DNA from: Pelobates cultripes
Lineage: Eukaryota; Chordata; Amphibia; Anura; Pelobatidae
Assembly (NCBI GenBank): GCA_933207985.1
Contig: OW240915.1
Location: 114,385,732-114,449,731, forward strand
Reading direction: 5' to 3'
Length of the DNA: 64,000 nt
Shown here: positions 9,905-20,775 of the stretch, in pieces
How positions within the stretch are numbered: the first letter of the stretch is position 1
Layout of the letters: each line of letters begins with the position of its first letter
Notes under the pieces: model-generated
Told to the model about the DNA's origin: nothing
The model's database searches: none
What the model saw: only the letters and a program-made list of their open reading frames with translations
Position numbers and translations under genes: made by a program

Positions 9905-10325
9905 ATAACACAATAGGTGTATGTCTGTGTGTGCATATCTGTGATTGTGTGTGTGTGTGATGTTTGCGTGTGTATATCTAATTATGTGTGTTTGTAATTG
10001 TATGTGTGTGGGTCTGTGATTGTGTATATCTGTGTTTATGTGCGTGTATCTGTGTAGTTAGGTGTGTGTGTGTGTGTGTGTGTGTATATAGAGAGATATA
10101 TACACACACACTTAACTACAGTTACACACTAACTAGTTAAGTGTGTGTGTGTGTCTATATATATATAGACACACACACACACACACTTAACTACAGAGAT
10201 ACACACACAACCACACACATAAACACAGACATACACAATCACAGACTCACACACATACAATTACAAACACACATAATTAGATATACACACGCAAACATCA
10301 CATACATGCACACATTTAATAATTA
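9905..10325. repeat. Large TG/CA-rich inverted repeat
   Basis: The left arm (about 9955-10075) reads tttgcgtgtgtatatctaat ... gtgtagttaggtgtgtg. The right arm (about 10165-10310) reads cacacacttaactacagaga ... attagatatacacacgcaaa. The arms are reverse complements, including the non-repetitive words, around a TG/TA/CA core that is itself palindromic (gtgtctatatatatatagacac). This goes beyond a simple dinucleotide repeat. Confidence 0.6.
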
Positions 10326-10499
10326 AGAGGTCCACCCAGCCTCCCTACCTTGCTCTGGGAGGGCTAGAGTGGATCATCAGTCCATGGTAGTCAGTGGTTG
10401 CTGCTGGGATCTCTGTGCTCTTCATGCACACGTCCCTTGCACATCCTGTAATATGACGCCGATGCTTGGATAATGTTATGTGCCGACTCACTGCAGGGC

Positions 10500-10980
10500 T
10501 AAGACAGTCAGATACAGTCAGATGTAAACAGTTATATGCATATACTGTCAAATACAGCCACATGCACACTGTACCAAACGCACAGCTGCAGGTAGACAGT
10601 AACACACACAGTTACAGATAGACAGTCATACACACACAGCTACAGGCAGACTGTAACATAGTTACAGGCAGCACACAATCACACACACTCAATGACATGC
10701 AGACAGTCACACACAGTCACAGGCAGACAGTCATACACAGTCCCAGGTAGACAATCACAGGCAGACATTCATACATACAGGCACAGGCAGACAGTCACAC
10801 ACACATACAGTCACCAAAAGTCAGTCTCACGCACAGTCACAGGAAGACAGTCACACTCAGTCCCAGGTAAACTGTCACAGGCAGACATTCACAGGCACAG
10901 ACAGTCACAGTCAGACATTCACACACAGTCACAGACATTTACAGTCATAGACGCACTCACAGGCAGACAGACAGACCGAT
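10500..10980. repeat. Degenerate minisatellite (cagacagtcacacacagtcacagg)
   Basis: Variants of cagacagtcacacacagtca and aggcagaca recur through the block without exact period. Short frames over it (HTYRHRQTVTH-like) are repeat translations, not genes. Confidence 0.6.
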
Positions 10981-12602
10981 GAGTGGTTGTTGCCACTGAG
11001 CTTCAAGCCCGGCCTGGTGGTGTGCGATAATGGGCGAAATCTCGTAGGAGCTCTGGGTGTAGCCAGTTTGCCGCACATCCCTTGCCTGGCGCATGTGCTG
11101 AATTTGGTGGTGCAGAAATTCCTGAAAAACTACCAAGATATATCAGAGCTGCGTTCTCACCCTGCTGCTGCTCGCCTGTCTGTTCTGCAGCGTAACCGCC
11201 TCATATGCGACGTGCCCACAAGGTGGAACTCCACCTTGCACATGGTAGAGAGACTGTGCAAGCAGCAGCAGGCGATAGTGGAGTTTCAGATGCAACAAGC
11301 GCAGGTCAGTCGCTCTGCGGGACAGCACCACTTCACCACCAATGAGTGGGCCTCCATGCGAGACCTGTGTGCCATTTTGCACTGTTTCGAGTACTCCTCC
11401 AACATGGCCAGTGCCGATGATGCCGTTCTCAGCCATACTATCCCGCTTCTATCTCTCCTTGAAAAAACGCTGTGGGCGATGATGCAAGAGGATGTGGCAC
11501 AGGAGGAAGAGGAGGAGGAGGGGTCATTTCCATGGTTATCAGGCCAGTCATTTACAAGTGGCTTGGAGGGTGGTTTCCTGCACCAGCATAGGTCAGGTAC
11601 ACAATTGTCCAGCCAGGAGGAGGATGATGAGGATGAGAAACCGTGTTCACAGCAGGGTGGCACCCAACGCAGCTCGTGGACATCACTGGAGCGTGGCTGG
11701 GGGATACGGAGGACACAGACGATACTCCTCCCACAGAGGACAGCTTGTCCTTGCCTCTGGGCAGCCTGGCACACATGAGCCACTATATGCTGCAGTGCCT
11801 GCGCAATGACTGCCGAGTTTCCCACATCCTAACTTGTTCTAATTACTGGGTAGCCACCTTGCTGGATCCCTGTTACAAGGACAACGTGCTGTCCTTAATT
11901 CCCTCACTGGAGCATGATCAGAATATGCGCGACTACAAGCGCACGCTGATAGACGCGCTGCTGAGGGCATTCCCAACTGACACCGGGGGCTCAGTGGAAG
12001 CACAAGGCAAAGGCAGAGGAGGAGGAAGAGGTCGCCAACGCAGCTGGGGCACCGCTAGCACCTCAGAAGGCAGGGTTAGCATGGCCAAAATGTGGAAAAG
12101 CTTTGCCAGCACGCCACAACAACCTGTCGGGTTGGCTTGGGGATGTCCGAGAAAAGGTCTTTTAAACATCCAGGTCGGTTTGGCGGGACAGACTGTCTGC
12201 ATTACCATTTTGTTTGCCTGCACGGTACTGCATGGTGAAATTGTATGGTTGAAGTGCTAGGCTCCATCTGATATGGAACGTCTTAGCAGGAGGCAGCATT
12301 TCAGCAACATGGTGGAACAGTACGTGTGCACACGCCTACACGTACAGACTGATGGGTCTGCCCCATTCAACTTCTGGGTCTCCAAATTGGGCACATGGTC
12401 TGAGCTTGCCCTTTATGCCTTGGAGGTGCTGGCTTGCCCTGCAGCCAGTGTATTGTCTGAACTTGTGTTTAGCACGGCAGGGGAGGTTATCACAGACAAG
12501 CGCAGCCACCTGTCCACAGCCAACGTGGACAAGCTCAAGTTTATTAAAATGAACCAGGCATGGATCCCACCAGACTTGTCTGTACCTTGTGCAGAATAGA
12601 CA
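10981..12602 (+). pseudogene. hAT-family transposase, N-terminally truncated and interrupted
   Basis: hAT transposases cut and paste DNA transposons. The surviving part begins within the catalytic region: GLVVCDNGRNLVGAL (conserved second aspartate) and CLAHVLNLVVQKFL, then DVPTRWNSTLHMVERL. After an acidic insert (about 11490-11540), a frameshift near 11690 moves to the frame with NYWVATLLDPCYKDN. The C-terminal dimerisation region (SELVFSTAGEVITDKRSHLS then VDKLKFIKMNQAWI) ends at 12597. The BED zinc finger and first catalytic residue are missing at the left, where the minisatellite begins. A 144-bp foreign fragment sits at 12123-12266. Non-functional. Confidence 0.85.
12123..12266 (-). other. 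144-bp antisense fragment of the Gmr1-type pol inside hAT
   Basis: The reverse complement of 12123-12266 matches 8219-8362 with a single mismatch by eye (c at about 8264 becomes g). It covers the last part of RNase H, its stop codon and about 40 bases beyond. It is embedded between hAT codons for FASTPQQ and SDMERLSRR. I see no target duplication, poly(A) or LTR end, so it does not look like an ordinary transposition. Confidence 0.85.
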
Positions 12603-12639
12603 TTTATACCGGCCTCACCCAGCCATCGTTATACTCAAG

Positions 12640-13405
12640 TGCACTTATTCTTTGTTTTCTTTTTTTATATGTCCCAATATTTTGGAGACTACCCCAATTA
12701 AAAACCAAAAACAACCAAAAAGCCAAAAACCAGTGTTGGCTACCACCCCCTACTCCACCGCTGCTTCCACCTACACCACCACAGTCACTGCCTCATCAAC
12801 CTATGAGTCCCTTAGTATAAACTACGTACACATTAGCAGAGGCTTGTGAAGGCCTTTTCTCTGTGCATCAGGAGTTGAGCATTTCTACATGCATCAGGAC
12901 TGCAAGAAATGCACTGCAGGCCGCAAATTGTTTCTCTTTTTTATATGTCCCAATTTTTTGGGGGCTACCCCAATTAAAAAAACAAAACAAAAAGAAAACA
13001 AACAAACAAATAAAAAACAGTGTTGGCTACCACCTCCTCCTCCTCCACCGCTGCTTCCACCTATACCGCGACCTCAACCTATGGGTCACTTAGTATAAAC
13101 TAGGTTTCCTCCTGGCAGACATGCTTTAGATTTTGCTTTATGTTCTTCCAAGCTAAAATCAAAGATTCCATCTAGTGCTATTTTATGGATCAGCTGTATT
13201 TTTAATTTTTATGTTATGTTAGGTGATTTCCCTATCCACATTTGTTTGCAGGGCACTTGTCCTACTCTTACCCCCATTTTACTTCCTTTTGCAGCTCTCT
13301 AGCCCTTTCCAGGAGTTCTTTAGAGGCATTTTTGTGGCCAAACGTGCGTGTCCCCATTGACTTCAATGGGGTTGGTGGTCAAGTTCGAGCCCGAACCCCA
13401 ACATC
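12640..13405 (+). repeat. hAT 3' non-coding tail with a tandem duplication
   Basis: The block from tatatgtcccaat through ccaccgctgcttccacct to cttagtataaacta occurs twice, at about 12658-12827 and 12931-13101, a period near 275 bases. The right part has ccccattgacttcaatgggg and cgagcccgaacccc, short palindromes that often lie near the end of frog hAT elements. No coding sequence. Confidence 0.55.
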
Positions 13406-13948
13406 CATAGAAACATAGAAACATAGAATGTGACAGCAGATAAAAACCATTCGGCCCATCTAGTCTGCCCAATTTTCTAAATACTTTCATTAGTCCCTAG
13501 TCTTATCTTATAGTTAGGATAGCCTTATGAATATCCCACACATGCTTAAACTCCTTTACTGTGTTAACCTCTACCACTTCAGCTGTCCAGCTGTCCGCTC
13601 AACTCTATTCCTTATATCTTACATATGATGCCTCTGATTTGCCCAATGTAAATGTTTTAGATTATCGTTTCTTAATTTTAATCTCTTGGTTTACTTTTCA
13701 TATTTATTACCCAGTGGTGAGTAGTGAGAATGTACCTTTCTAATAATATTTTATTGAAGTTATTCCATTTATCCTCAGTGTTATCTTCACTAAAGATTAT
13801 TTGCCAGTCAATACGTTGTAACACTGTCCGTATCGTACTGAAATTGGCCTTTTTAAAATTATATTTTTTAGTATACCCCTTGTACTTTTGTTTTTTGAGT
13901 TTGTTTTAAAAGTCACCATATAGTGATCACTATTTACTAAGTGCTCCC
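13406..13948. repeat. LINE-type interspersed repeat, left half
   Basis: Starts with the widespread vertebrate repeat text catagaaacatagaatgtga ... cattcggcccatctagtctg and continues to aagtgctccc. In other vertebrate copies this family is antisense non-LTR retrotransposon DNA (knowledge, not shown here). The minus-strand Gmr1-type element interrupts it at the ctccc duplication, and it resumes at 18361 with ctacttgaatgtcggtc. Confidence 0.45.
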
Positions 13949-14777
13949 TGTCACGAGCGTGGGCTATAGGCCCAGCCGAGACAGTGGGGAGAGTGTGGAA
14001 GTGACAGGGTTAATGACACCAGACGCCTGGTTACCTGTTGCTAGTCCCAGCAACCACTCAATTAACCCCTGCAATCCCTTCTACACCAACCCCCTTAGTA
14101 CACACTTTACTGCCACCACCAAGACTTTTAAACCCGGGCGTCTTAGGTTACCCCACACACAGGAGAATTATAGTATCACAGTTCTGCTTTTACTGATAAA
14201 ACATATATAGTTAACCCTTTTTGGTAACGTGTTTACCTGAGCTTTCCTCTGGAGAGTGAAGCTCATAGAGAACAGAGACACAAGCTGATTAAGTAAACAT
14301 TTAATCTGACAAAAGGATTCACAGTGCTGAGAACAAAATACAGAAATAAATGACATACAGATAACAAATTGCAAAACAGTACATAAAATAAAATAGGAGA
14401 AAACACAAGAAATTCCTTACATGTAGAATTCTTGTGGGAGTCTTAAATGGTATAGGTCTCCTAGAAGTTGCTGACAAAAGAAAAAATGAATAACTGAACT
14501 CCCTGGATAGTCCAACACCCTCATATATCTAAACTAGTTGTTTCTCAGTGGGCAGACCCCTGGGGGGGGATCAGAGGGGGTTGGTCTAGAAGTCTATTGC
14601 CCACTCTATGAAATTCCTTGTGTCCAGCTCTGGTGATGGCTATCTAGATGTTTTATGGTCTAGGCCTGGTGCAAGATCAAAGACCACAATAAATGTCATC
14701 CCAAGGTTTACAAAAAAAAACAACTCTTAACATATATAAACACACATTAAACACCAACTCATGCTTTTGGCATGACA
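13949..14777 (-). repeat. 3' LTR of second Gmr1-type element
   Basis: 829 bp, the longer of the pair. It retains about 228 bases (about 14239-14468) and about 48 bases (about 14670-14718) that are absent from the partner LTR. Its inner side abuts cctcccccttaag, which on the minus strand is the purine-rich tract cttaagggggagg. Confidence 0.85.
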
Positions 14778-14839
14778 CCTCCCCCTTAAGATGGTGGACA
14801 GAAAAATGCAGCCACAGGCTGATTTATCTGTCTACCATT

Positions 14840-15390
14840 AACCCTCTAGTTGCCGAGACAGGCCATCTGCATTCTCATGCAAGCTGCCCTTTTTGTGCTG
14901 GGCAGTGAAATTATACTGTTGGAGGATAGGGTTTTATCATTGTTACCTGTCACCTGCAGCAGGTTGTGATCAGTCCATACCACAGCTACACCCTCAACAA
15001 ACATGCCTGATTTGCCTGTTTCAATTTCCCATGGATCTCTGGTAACATCCCTTAAACCACACCCACTGCGCTCATGTAGTAGCTGTAAGGGGAAGAAACC
15101 AATGGATTTCTGCAGCACTCCCCGGTAAGCACACAAAAAAGCAGACAGAGAACACTCCCAGAATAGATGCGCTGTATCAACACCCATCATCTCTTTCATT
15201 TTGCGGTCTGTCTGCTGGGCTTGTTGCACTATCAGACTCTGAACCTTTGGTTCACAATCAGAAAGTTGCTCAGGTGTAAGCGTGAGTTGTGATAAACTGA
15301 CAAGGTTCCTGGTTCCTCCAACAGTATGTTTCCCTGCAGCTATCCTTCCTGGACCCACAGGCTGAGTGTCCGTGCCCCTCACTTTCACTC
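14840..15390 (-). pseudogene. Integrase and RNase H end fragments
   Basis: On the minus strand, a frame from 15388 contains SAFLCAYRGVLQKSIGFFPLQLL, matching the integrase core end (compare LLFAYREVPQASTGFSPFELL in the first element), then a DPWE segment. Closer to the LTR it reads VVWTDHNLLQVTG, the RNase H TDHNPL block. In another frame are AQHKKGSLHENADGLSRQ and the RNase H terminus. The parts between have been deleted. Integrase therefore precedes RNase H here too. Confidence 0.75.
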
Positions 15391-15683
15391 CAGGTCATCA
15401 CACATACAGAACTTTGAAAACTGGCTAAGTCTGGCGCAGAGTAAAGCTCACACACCCTCTGCCCTCCCTCATAGCCTCGCTGTCCCTTCACATTTTCACC
15501 CAGTGCATCACATACATCTGCTTCAGGCACATATATTCCTTCAGGCCCCTCTCGCTGGAAGGCTTTTCCCATACATTTTCACAGGACACATTTGACCCCC
15601 CTTGATCAGATACAGAATTTTGCACACACTCACATAATTTCTTCTCCAAGGAAGGCCATCCTCTCGCAATCTCACATAGCCCC

Positions 15684-17585
15684 TCAGACTCTGCAGCCGT
15701 GACCCACTGCTGACTTGTTACCCTGGCTCTCACCTTCCTCCTCTCCCTTACTCTCTGACATCCCAGCCTCACAGTATTTTGATACAGGCACATCACTACT
15801 CACTCCTATCTCACATTTGCTAGACATCACTGGTTCAGTTACAGGTAGATATTTATCCACACCCTGCTCTCCCTCCCAGCAATCACAGTTCACAATGTCT
15901 CCCATAGTTTCACACAATACCTTAGGTGGAGCAGTCAGCCCCTCTGGCTCACAAACAGTGTCCTCTGGAGCATAGTGACAGAGCATCCTGCCCAAATCAT
16001 TTCCCAACAGAACATTAACAGGGATATCCTCCGAAATCCCCACTTCCCGCAAACCTTTTCCCGCACCCCAATCAAGGTACACACGTGCCAAGGGCACAGC
16101 GGGGCGTACACCCCCAATTCCTTTGATGGACATGGTTCTTCCAGGGATTATATCCTCCGTATTCACCACTTCAGGTCGCACCAGGGTGAAGGAAGCTCCA
16201 GAATCTCTCAGTCCCATGGTCACTCGGTCACCCACAATTACACTCTGCAGGTTATCCTCTTGTTTCCCCACGGACCCACCCACAAGCAATACTGATGGTG
16301 CCCCTCCACGGACTGGTGAGGGCATATTCCTAGTGGGGCAAGTCATGCTCAGATGACCAATCTGGTTGCATTGAAAACAACGGCGGTCATCTGACTCACT
16401 TGACATAGCCCTGGCTACGCTGGCAGTCGGCGGTGAAGTTCTCACTGCAGATCTTACAGGTGGTGATTGAACTGTAGCTTCTCTCCAGGTCGAAGTAGCA
16501 GCTGACACAAGTCCACGCCTGGATGTGGGTGCATGGATGTTGGCATAGTCATTTGCCAGTTTTGCAGCAGCCCTAGCATTTTTTGGCTTTCTTTCCAAAA
16601 TCCACTCTCGTACATTAGGGCTCCGGGTCTGCAAGAACTGCTCCAGGACCATTAAGTCATTAAGGGCTTCATAGGTAGTAGCTTGTACTCCCGTTACCCA
16701 TTGCCGGAACGTGGTTTCTAATTGTGCAACATATAGAATGCAGCTGGATGATGGGCATTGCTGCATACTCCTAAACTTTTTCCTGTAAGACTCAGGAGTA
16801 AGGTTAAAAGTTTTTTACAATGCAGATTTGATTGCCTCATAGTTGTTATCAGTCTCTGGGGGAAGGGACACAAACACATCCAAGGCTTTCCCTTTCAATT
16901 GTGGAGTTAAATATCTGCCCCATTGGTCTGAAGGTAGTTGATGCTGCCTGCATACTTTCTCAAAACTTTTTTAAAATACATCCAAATCTGTCCCTTCTTC
17001 GAGGGAAGGAAAATCATCCTTACGGAGCCTACGTGTGCTGGACTCTGATGCATTGCTGTTCAGTGAGGACTGAAGGGTAAATTGCAGTTTAGCAAGTTCC
17101 AGCTCATGTCTCCTTTGTGCCTCCCTTTCGGCTAGCCTCTCTGCAGATTCCCTTTCTGCAGCATGCCTTTGCGCTTCCCTTTCGGCTAGCCTCTCTGCAG
17201 ATTCCCTTTCTGCAGCATGCCTTTGCGCTTCCCTTTCGGCTAGCCTCTCTGCAGATTCCCTTTCTGCAGCCTGCTGTTGGATCATCACATGCAGGGCCTC
17301 CTGAGGATTTGCAGCCATCAGTTGCCGAAATAAATCAGTTGAGCAAATGTCCTTAATGTTTTGAGGAGTACAACCACCAGACATTTCAGTAAGCAACACT
17401 CCTGCAGTAGTAGGGAGCTCGGTAACCCTTTCAGTATCCGTCTCTGGCTGGAAAATATGGCTGTCAGCCTCCACAAGGTCAGCAATAAGTTGTGCCTTAT
17501 TTTTGCCAAAAGTTGGTAAATTCTTTTCTTGGCACAACAATTCCAAGGCCTCTTTTGATTGTTTGCGATAGGCCTCCATATTCAC
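15684..17585 (-). pseudogene. Gag-protease of second Gmr1-type element, two stops
   Basis: One minus-strand frame of 634 codons from ATG at 17585 to the stop at 15684, broken only by TAA at 16971-16973 and TAA at 16815-16817. From the N-terminus there are SAP-like helices (ALELLCQEKNLPTFGKNKAQ), a charged coiled coil made of three 18-residue repeats, and a capsid with a SCAN-like end (NDLMVLEQFLQ then REWILERKPKNARAAAKLAN). These are followed by a CCHC knuckle (CFQCNQIGHLSMTC, about 16385-16340) and a protease (MGLRDSGASFTLV, then VNVLLGNDLG). Gag and protease are fused in one frame, unlike the first element in its present state. Confidence 0.8.
17117..17280 (-). repeat. 54-bp tandem repeat, three copies, in gag
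   Basis: Three nearly perfect 54-base units, each containing ttcggctagcctctctgcag on the plus strand, encode on the minus strand copies of ESAERLAEREAQRHAAER. The period is a multiple of three, so the frame is kept and a charged alpha-helical coiled coil is extended. Confidence 0.8.
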
Positions 17586-17790
17586 AAATAGGATAGAGAA
17601 AGAAAAACAAAAGATGGGAGGGGAGAACTGTTTTGCACTTTGTATGTATTTTAAATCAGCACTGAGCTTGGTCTTTGGAAATTACACAAAAACAAGTATG
17701 CAATTTCTTTTAGTGCTAAGACCCCCTTTACAGGTAAAATCTAGCAAGCACTAAAAATCTCTAAATATATCCCACCAGCTGCCGCCAGTT

Positions 17791-18355
17791 TGTCACGAGC
17801 GTGGGCTATAGGCCCAGCCGAGACAGTGGGGAGAGTGTGGAAGTGACAGGGTTAATGACACCAGACCACTGGTTACCTGTTGCTAGTCCCAGCAACCACT
17901 CAATTAACCCCTGCAATCCCTTCTACACTAACCCCCTTAGTACACACTTTACTGCCACCACCAAGACTTTTAAACCCGGGCGTCTTAGGTTACCCCACAC
18001 ACAGGAGAATTATAGTATCACAGTTCTACTTTTACTGATAAAACATATATAGTTAACCCTTTTTGGTAACGTGTTTACCTGAGACAAAAGAAAAAATGAA
18101 TAACTGAACTCCCTGGATAGTCCAACACCCTCATATATCTAAACTAGTTGTTTCTCAGTGGGCAGACCCCTGGGGGGGTGTGGGGGGGGAGAAATCAGAG
18201 GGGGTTGGTCTGGCAGTCTATTGCCCACTCTATGAAATTCCTTGTGTCCAGCTCTGGTGATGGCTATCTAGATGTTTTATGGTCTAGGCCTGGTGCAACA
18301 ACTCTTAACATATATAAACACACATCAAACACCAACTCATGCTTTTGGCATGACA
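17791..18355 (-). repeat. 5' LTR of second Gmr1-type element
   Basis: 565 bp. Shorter than the partner because of two internal deletions, the second with a caa microhomology. It also has a small G-rich expansion around 18175. Ends match the other LTR. Confidence 0.85.
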
Positions 18356-18360
18356 CTCCC

Positions 18361-18620
18361 CTACTTGAATGTCGGTCAAAAGATCCAGACAAGGATGCTT
18401 TCTAGTTAGTGCTGGTACCTGATGTGACATGGTATTATTTAACACGTCCAAAAATCAGATTTCCCTTGTTGAACTACCAGTCCCTCTATCCCAAAATATG
18501 TCCAGGTAAGTAAAATATCCAATAATTAACGTGTTACCAAGATGTGCAGCTTTCCCAATTTGCTCTAACAGCTGTTCTTCCTCATCAATATTAACATTAG
18601 GTGGTGTTTGGTGTTTACAA
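18361..18620. repeat. LINE-type interspersed repeat, right half
   Basis: Continuation of 13406-13948 after the retrotransposon insertion, judged from the expected word order gtgatcactatt ... aagtgctc ... ctactt in this family. No frame survives. Confidence 0.4.
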
Positions 18621-19810
18621 AATTCACTTTGTTTAGCAGATCACAGCTGTTCTTACATAATGAAATGTAGAACCAGGGCTTGCAATATTTATGTTTGCTG
18701 CAAGGCCTTATGTAGATGGATGGACAGATAGAGAGAATGATAGCCTATTTAATCTTGTTTAAGCATTTAACTTCCACTACAGCCACAGGAGTTAGCCAAG
18801 GATTTGACTAGCCAAAGGTGATCTGCTATGGGACTCCTACAACTATGGATGGCTAGCTTTTTTGTAATGGTGTATTGTAGCTCATAAAAGGTAATTATTT
18901 TAAAGTTTTAAAAATGTGTTCATTCACCTTACTTCTTGTGATGAAGTTCTGTACTCTATCTAAATATCTTTGTCAATCCTTTTCCAGCAGGACACCTTCG
19001 GTGATTATAACAGCTCACCCAAACATCAGCTGAGACTTAATGAAGGGTGAAAACAGAGTGTACTTTATTGATCCAAGTCACACATATTTATACAGCGTAG
19101 AATGTATTTTACATCTGCAGGGATGTTTAAAACAATAGAAAAAGGTTTCATCCAAAGCACCACTGTGTCTGGGCTGATAAGAATTCATTAGATTAGCTCA
19201 GAGCTAATGATGTTTCTACTGTGCTATGTCCTCTCTAGACAGGGAAGCCAGGGAATCTGTGTCCCAAAAGTCCCTTTCCCAATACTAACAATAGCCCCTT
19301 TATGATTCTTTAGGGACTGACTCCTGGGACTGTATTCCTAGTCTGTGTGCAGGAAGCTGGCCTCCATGAGCCACGGGCCACAAGCTCACACCTGTCTGTA
19401 AGTATATATAATAAAAGGATTGGTTATAGTTTCTATTTAGTATAGAAAATCTTGTGAAAGCAAAGTCAAACATATGTACTCCGTTTGGAACAAAAAATAA
19501 GTTGATTACTCATTGAACCACTTTCCTCACTCAATTTCAAGAAAATACTTGTTACGAGAAAAAAACAAAACATTCCTTCCTCCTTCCTTAATTATATTAA
19601 ACAATTCATCACATGCTTTTAGAAATCCCTGGAGCTAACAATGATTCTTGAATTTCATTAGTTAATCACTTATAATAAACAACCATGTATATTCAAGTTA
19701 ATACTATTTATAGGCTTTTACTACAGAGTTAAGTACAATTATTTGGAATTCAATAAACAATTTACTGTGACCACCGCTAAACATTAATACAACATAATCT
19801 TAGGAGAATA
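18621..19810. other. No gene; possible LTR-like segment 19030-19480
   Basis: Mostly AT-rich unique-looking DNA. At 19068-19100 the minus strand reads tataaatatgtgtgacttgg and then atcaataaagtacac, a TATA box and poly(A) signal close together, which would fit a minus-strand LTR covering roughly 19030-19480. Its ends and partner were not found. Confidence 0.3.
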
Positions 19811-19932
19811 TACCGTATATACTCGAGTATAAGCCGAGTTTTTCAGCACATTTTTTGTGCTGAAAACCCCCAACTCGGCTTATACTCGAGTCAGTCTGTA
19901 TTATGGCAATTTACATTGCCATAATACAGACT

Positions 19933-20175
19933 GGGGGTTGGCAGAGTTGTTACTTACCTTCCTGCAGCTCCTGTCAGCTCCCTCCTCCTCCGCGCCGGTC
20001 CGTGCAGCACCTCGGTCAGCTCCCAGTGTAAGTCTCGCGAGAGCCGCGGGGTCATAGTGTGGCTCTCGCGAGACTTACAGTGTGAGCTGCCAGAAGAGCT
20101 GCACGGACCGGCGCGGAGGAGGAGGGAGCTGACAGGAGCTGCAGGAGAGGTAAGTAACAACTCTGCCAACCCCCC
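19933..20175. repeat. Internal palindrome with CTCGCGAGA centre
   Basis: Left arm ggttggcagagttgttactt ... gcgccggtccgtgcagc. Right arm gctgcacggaccggcgc ... aagtaacaactctgccaacc. Near the centre are tctcgcgagagcc and ggctctcgcgaga. Arms are about 100 bases with few mismatches, so the RNA or single strand would fold into a very long hairpin. Confidence 0.75.
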
Positions 20176-20451
20176 TCCTCCCCCCACTGAACTGCCAATG
20201 GACCACCAGGGAAGGAGAGCCCCCCTCCCTGCCATGTATCAAGCAGGGAGGGGGGACAACAAAATAAATAAATTAATAATATATTAATAATAATAATAAT
20301 AAAAAAAAATAATAATATAACAAAAAAATGAAAATATTAATTAATAATATATAAATAATAATAATAAAAAAAATAATATAACAAAAAAAATTAAAATAAT
20401 ATTATTATTTTTTTTTTTATAAAAATGCCCACCCCCCCCACCAAGGCTCTG

Positions 20452-20775
20452 CCACACACACACACACACACTGCATCACACACACTGCATCACACACACA
20501 CACACACTGCATCACACACACACACACTGCATCACACACACACACACTGCACTCATATACACACACTGCACTCATACACACACACTGCACTCATACACAC
20601 ACTGCATTTATGCACACACACTGCACTCATACACACACACTGCGCACTCATACCACACTGCATTTATGCACACACACTGCATCACACACACACACTGCAC
20701 TCATATACACACACTGCACTCATACACACACTGCATTCATACACACACACTGCATTCATCATATACACACATTGT
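20452..20775. repeat. CA-rich minisatellite (cacactgcatcacacacac)
   Basis: Repeats of cacacacactgcatcacac and cactgcactcatacacacac with variable spacing. The open frame over it is low-complexity (THTL-type) and not a gene. Confidence 0.75.

Larger units (their letters stand above)
13949..18355 (-). mobile_element. Second Gmr1-type LTR retrotransposon, pol-deleted
   Basis: The ends are exact: outer TGTCACGAGCG (13949) and GGCATGACA (18355), flanked by a perfect 5-bp duplication, ctccc (13944-13948 and 18356-18360). In minus-strand order there is an LTR (17791-18355), a PBS-like aactggcggcagctggtggg, gag-pro, a short integrase end, a short RNase H end, a purine-rich tract, and an LTR (13949-14777). 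RT and most of integrase are missing. The integrase scrap lies upstream of the RNase H scrap, so the parent also had Gmr1-type order. Not autonomous. Confidence 0.88.

Noticed and set aside
11286..11825. 179-codon minus-strand frame
   Set aside because: Antisense shadow of the hAT transposase, with serine runs from the acidic GAG-rich stretch.
20452..20775. CRISPR-like array
   Set aside because: Direct repeats are low-complexity CA units with no regular spacers, in a eukaryotic context.
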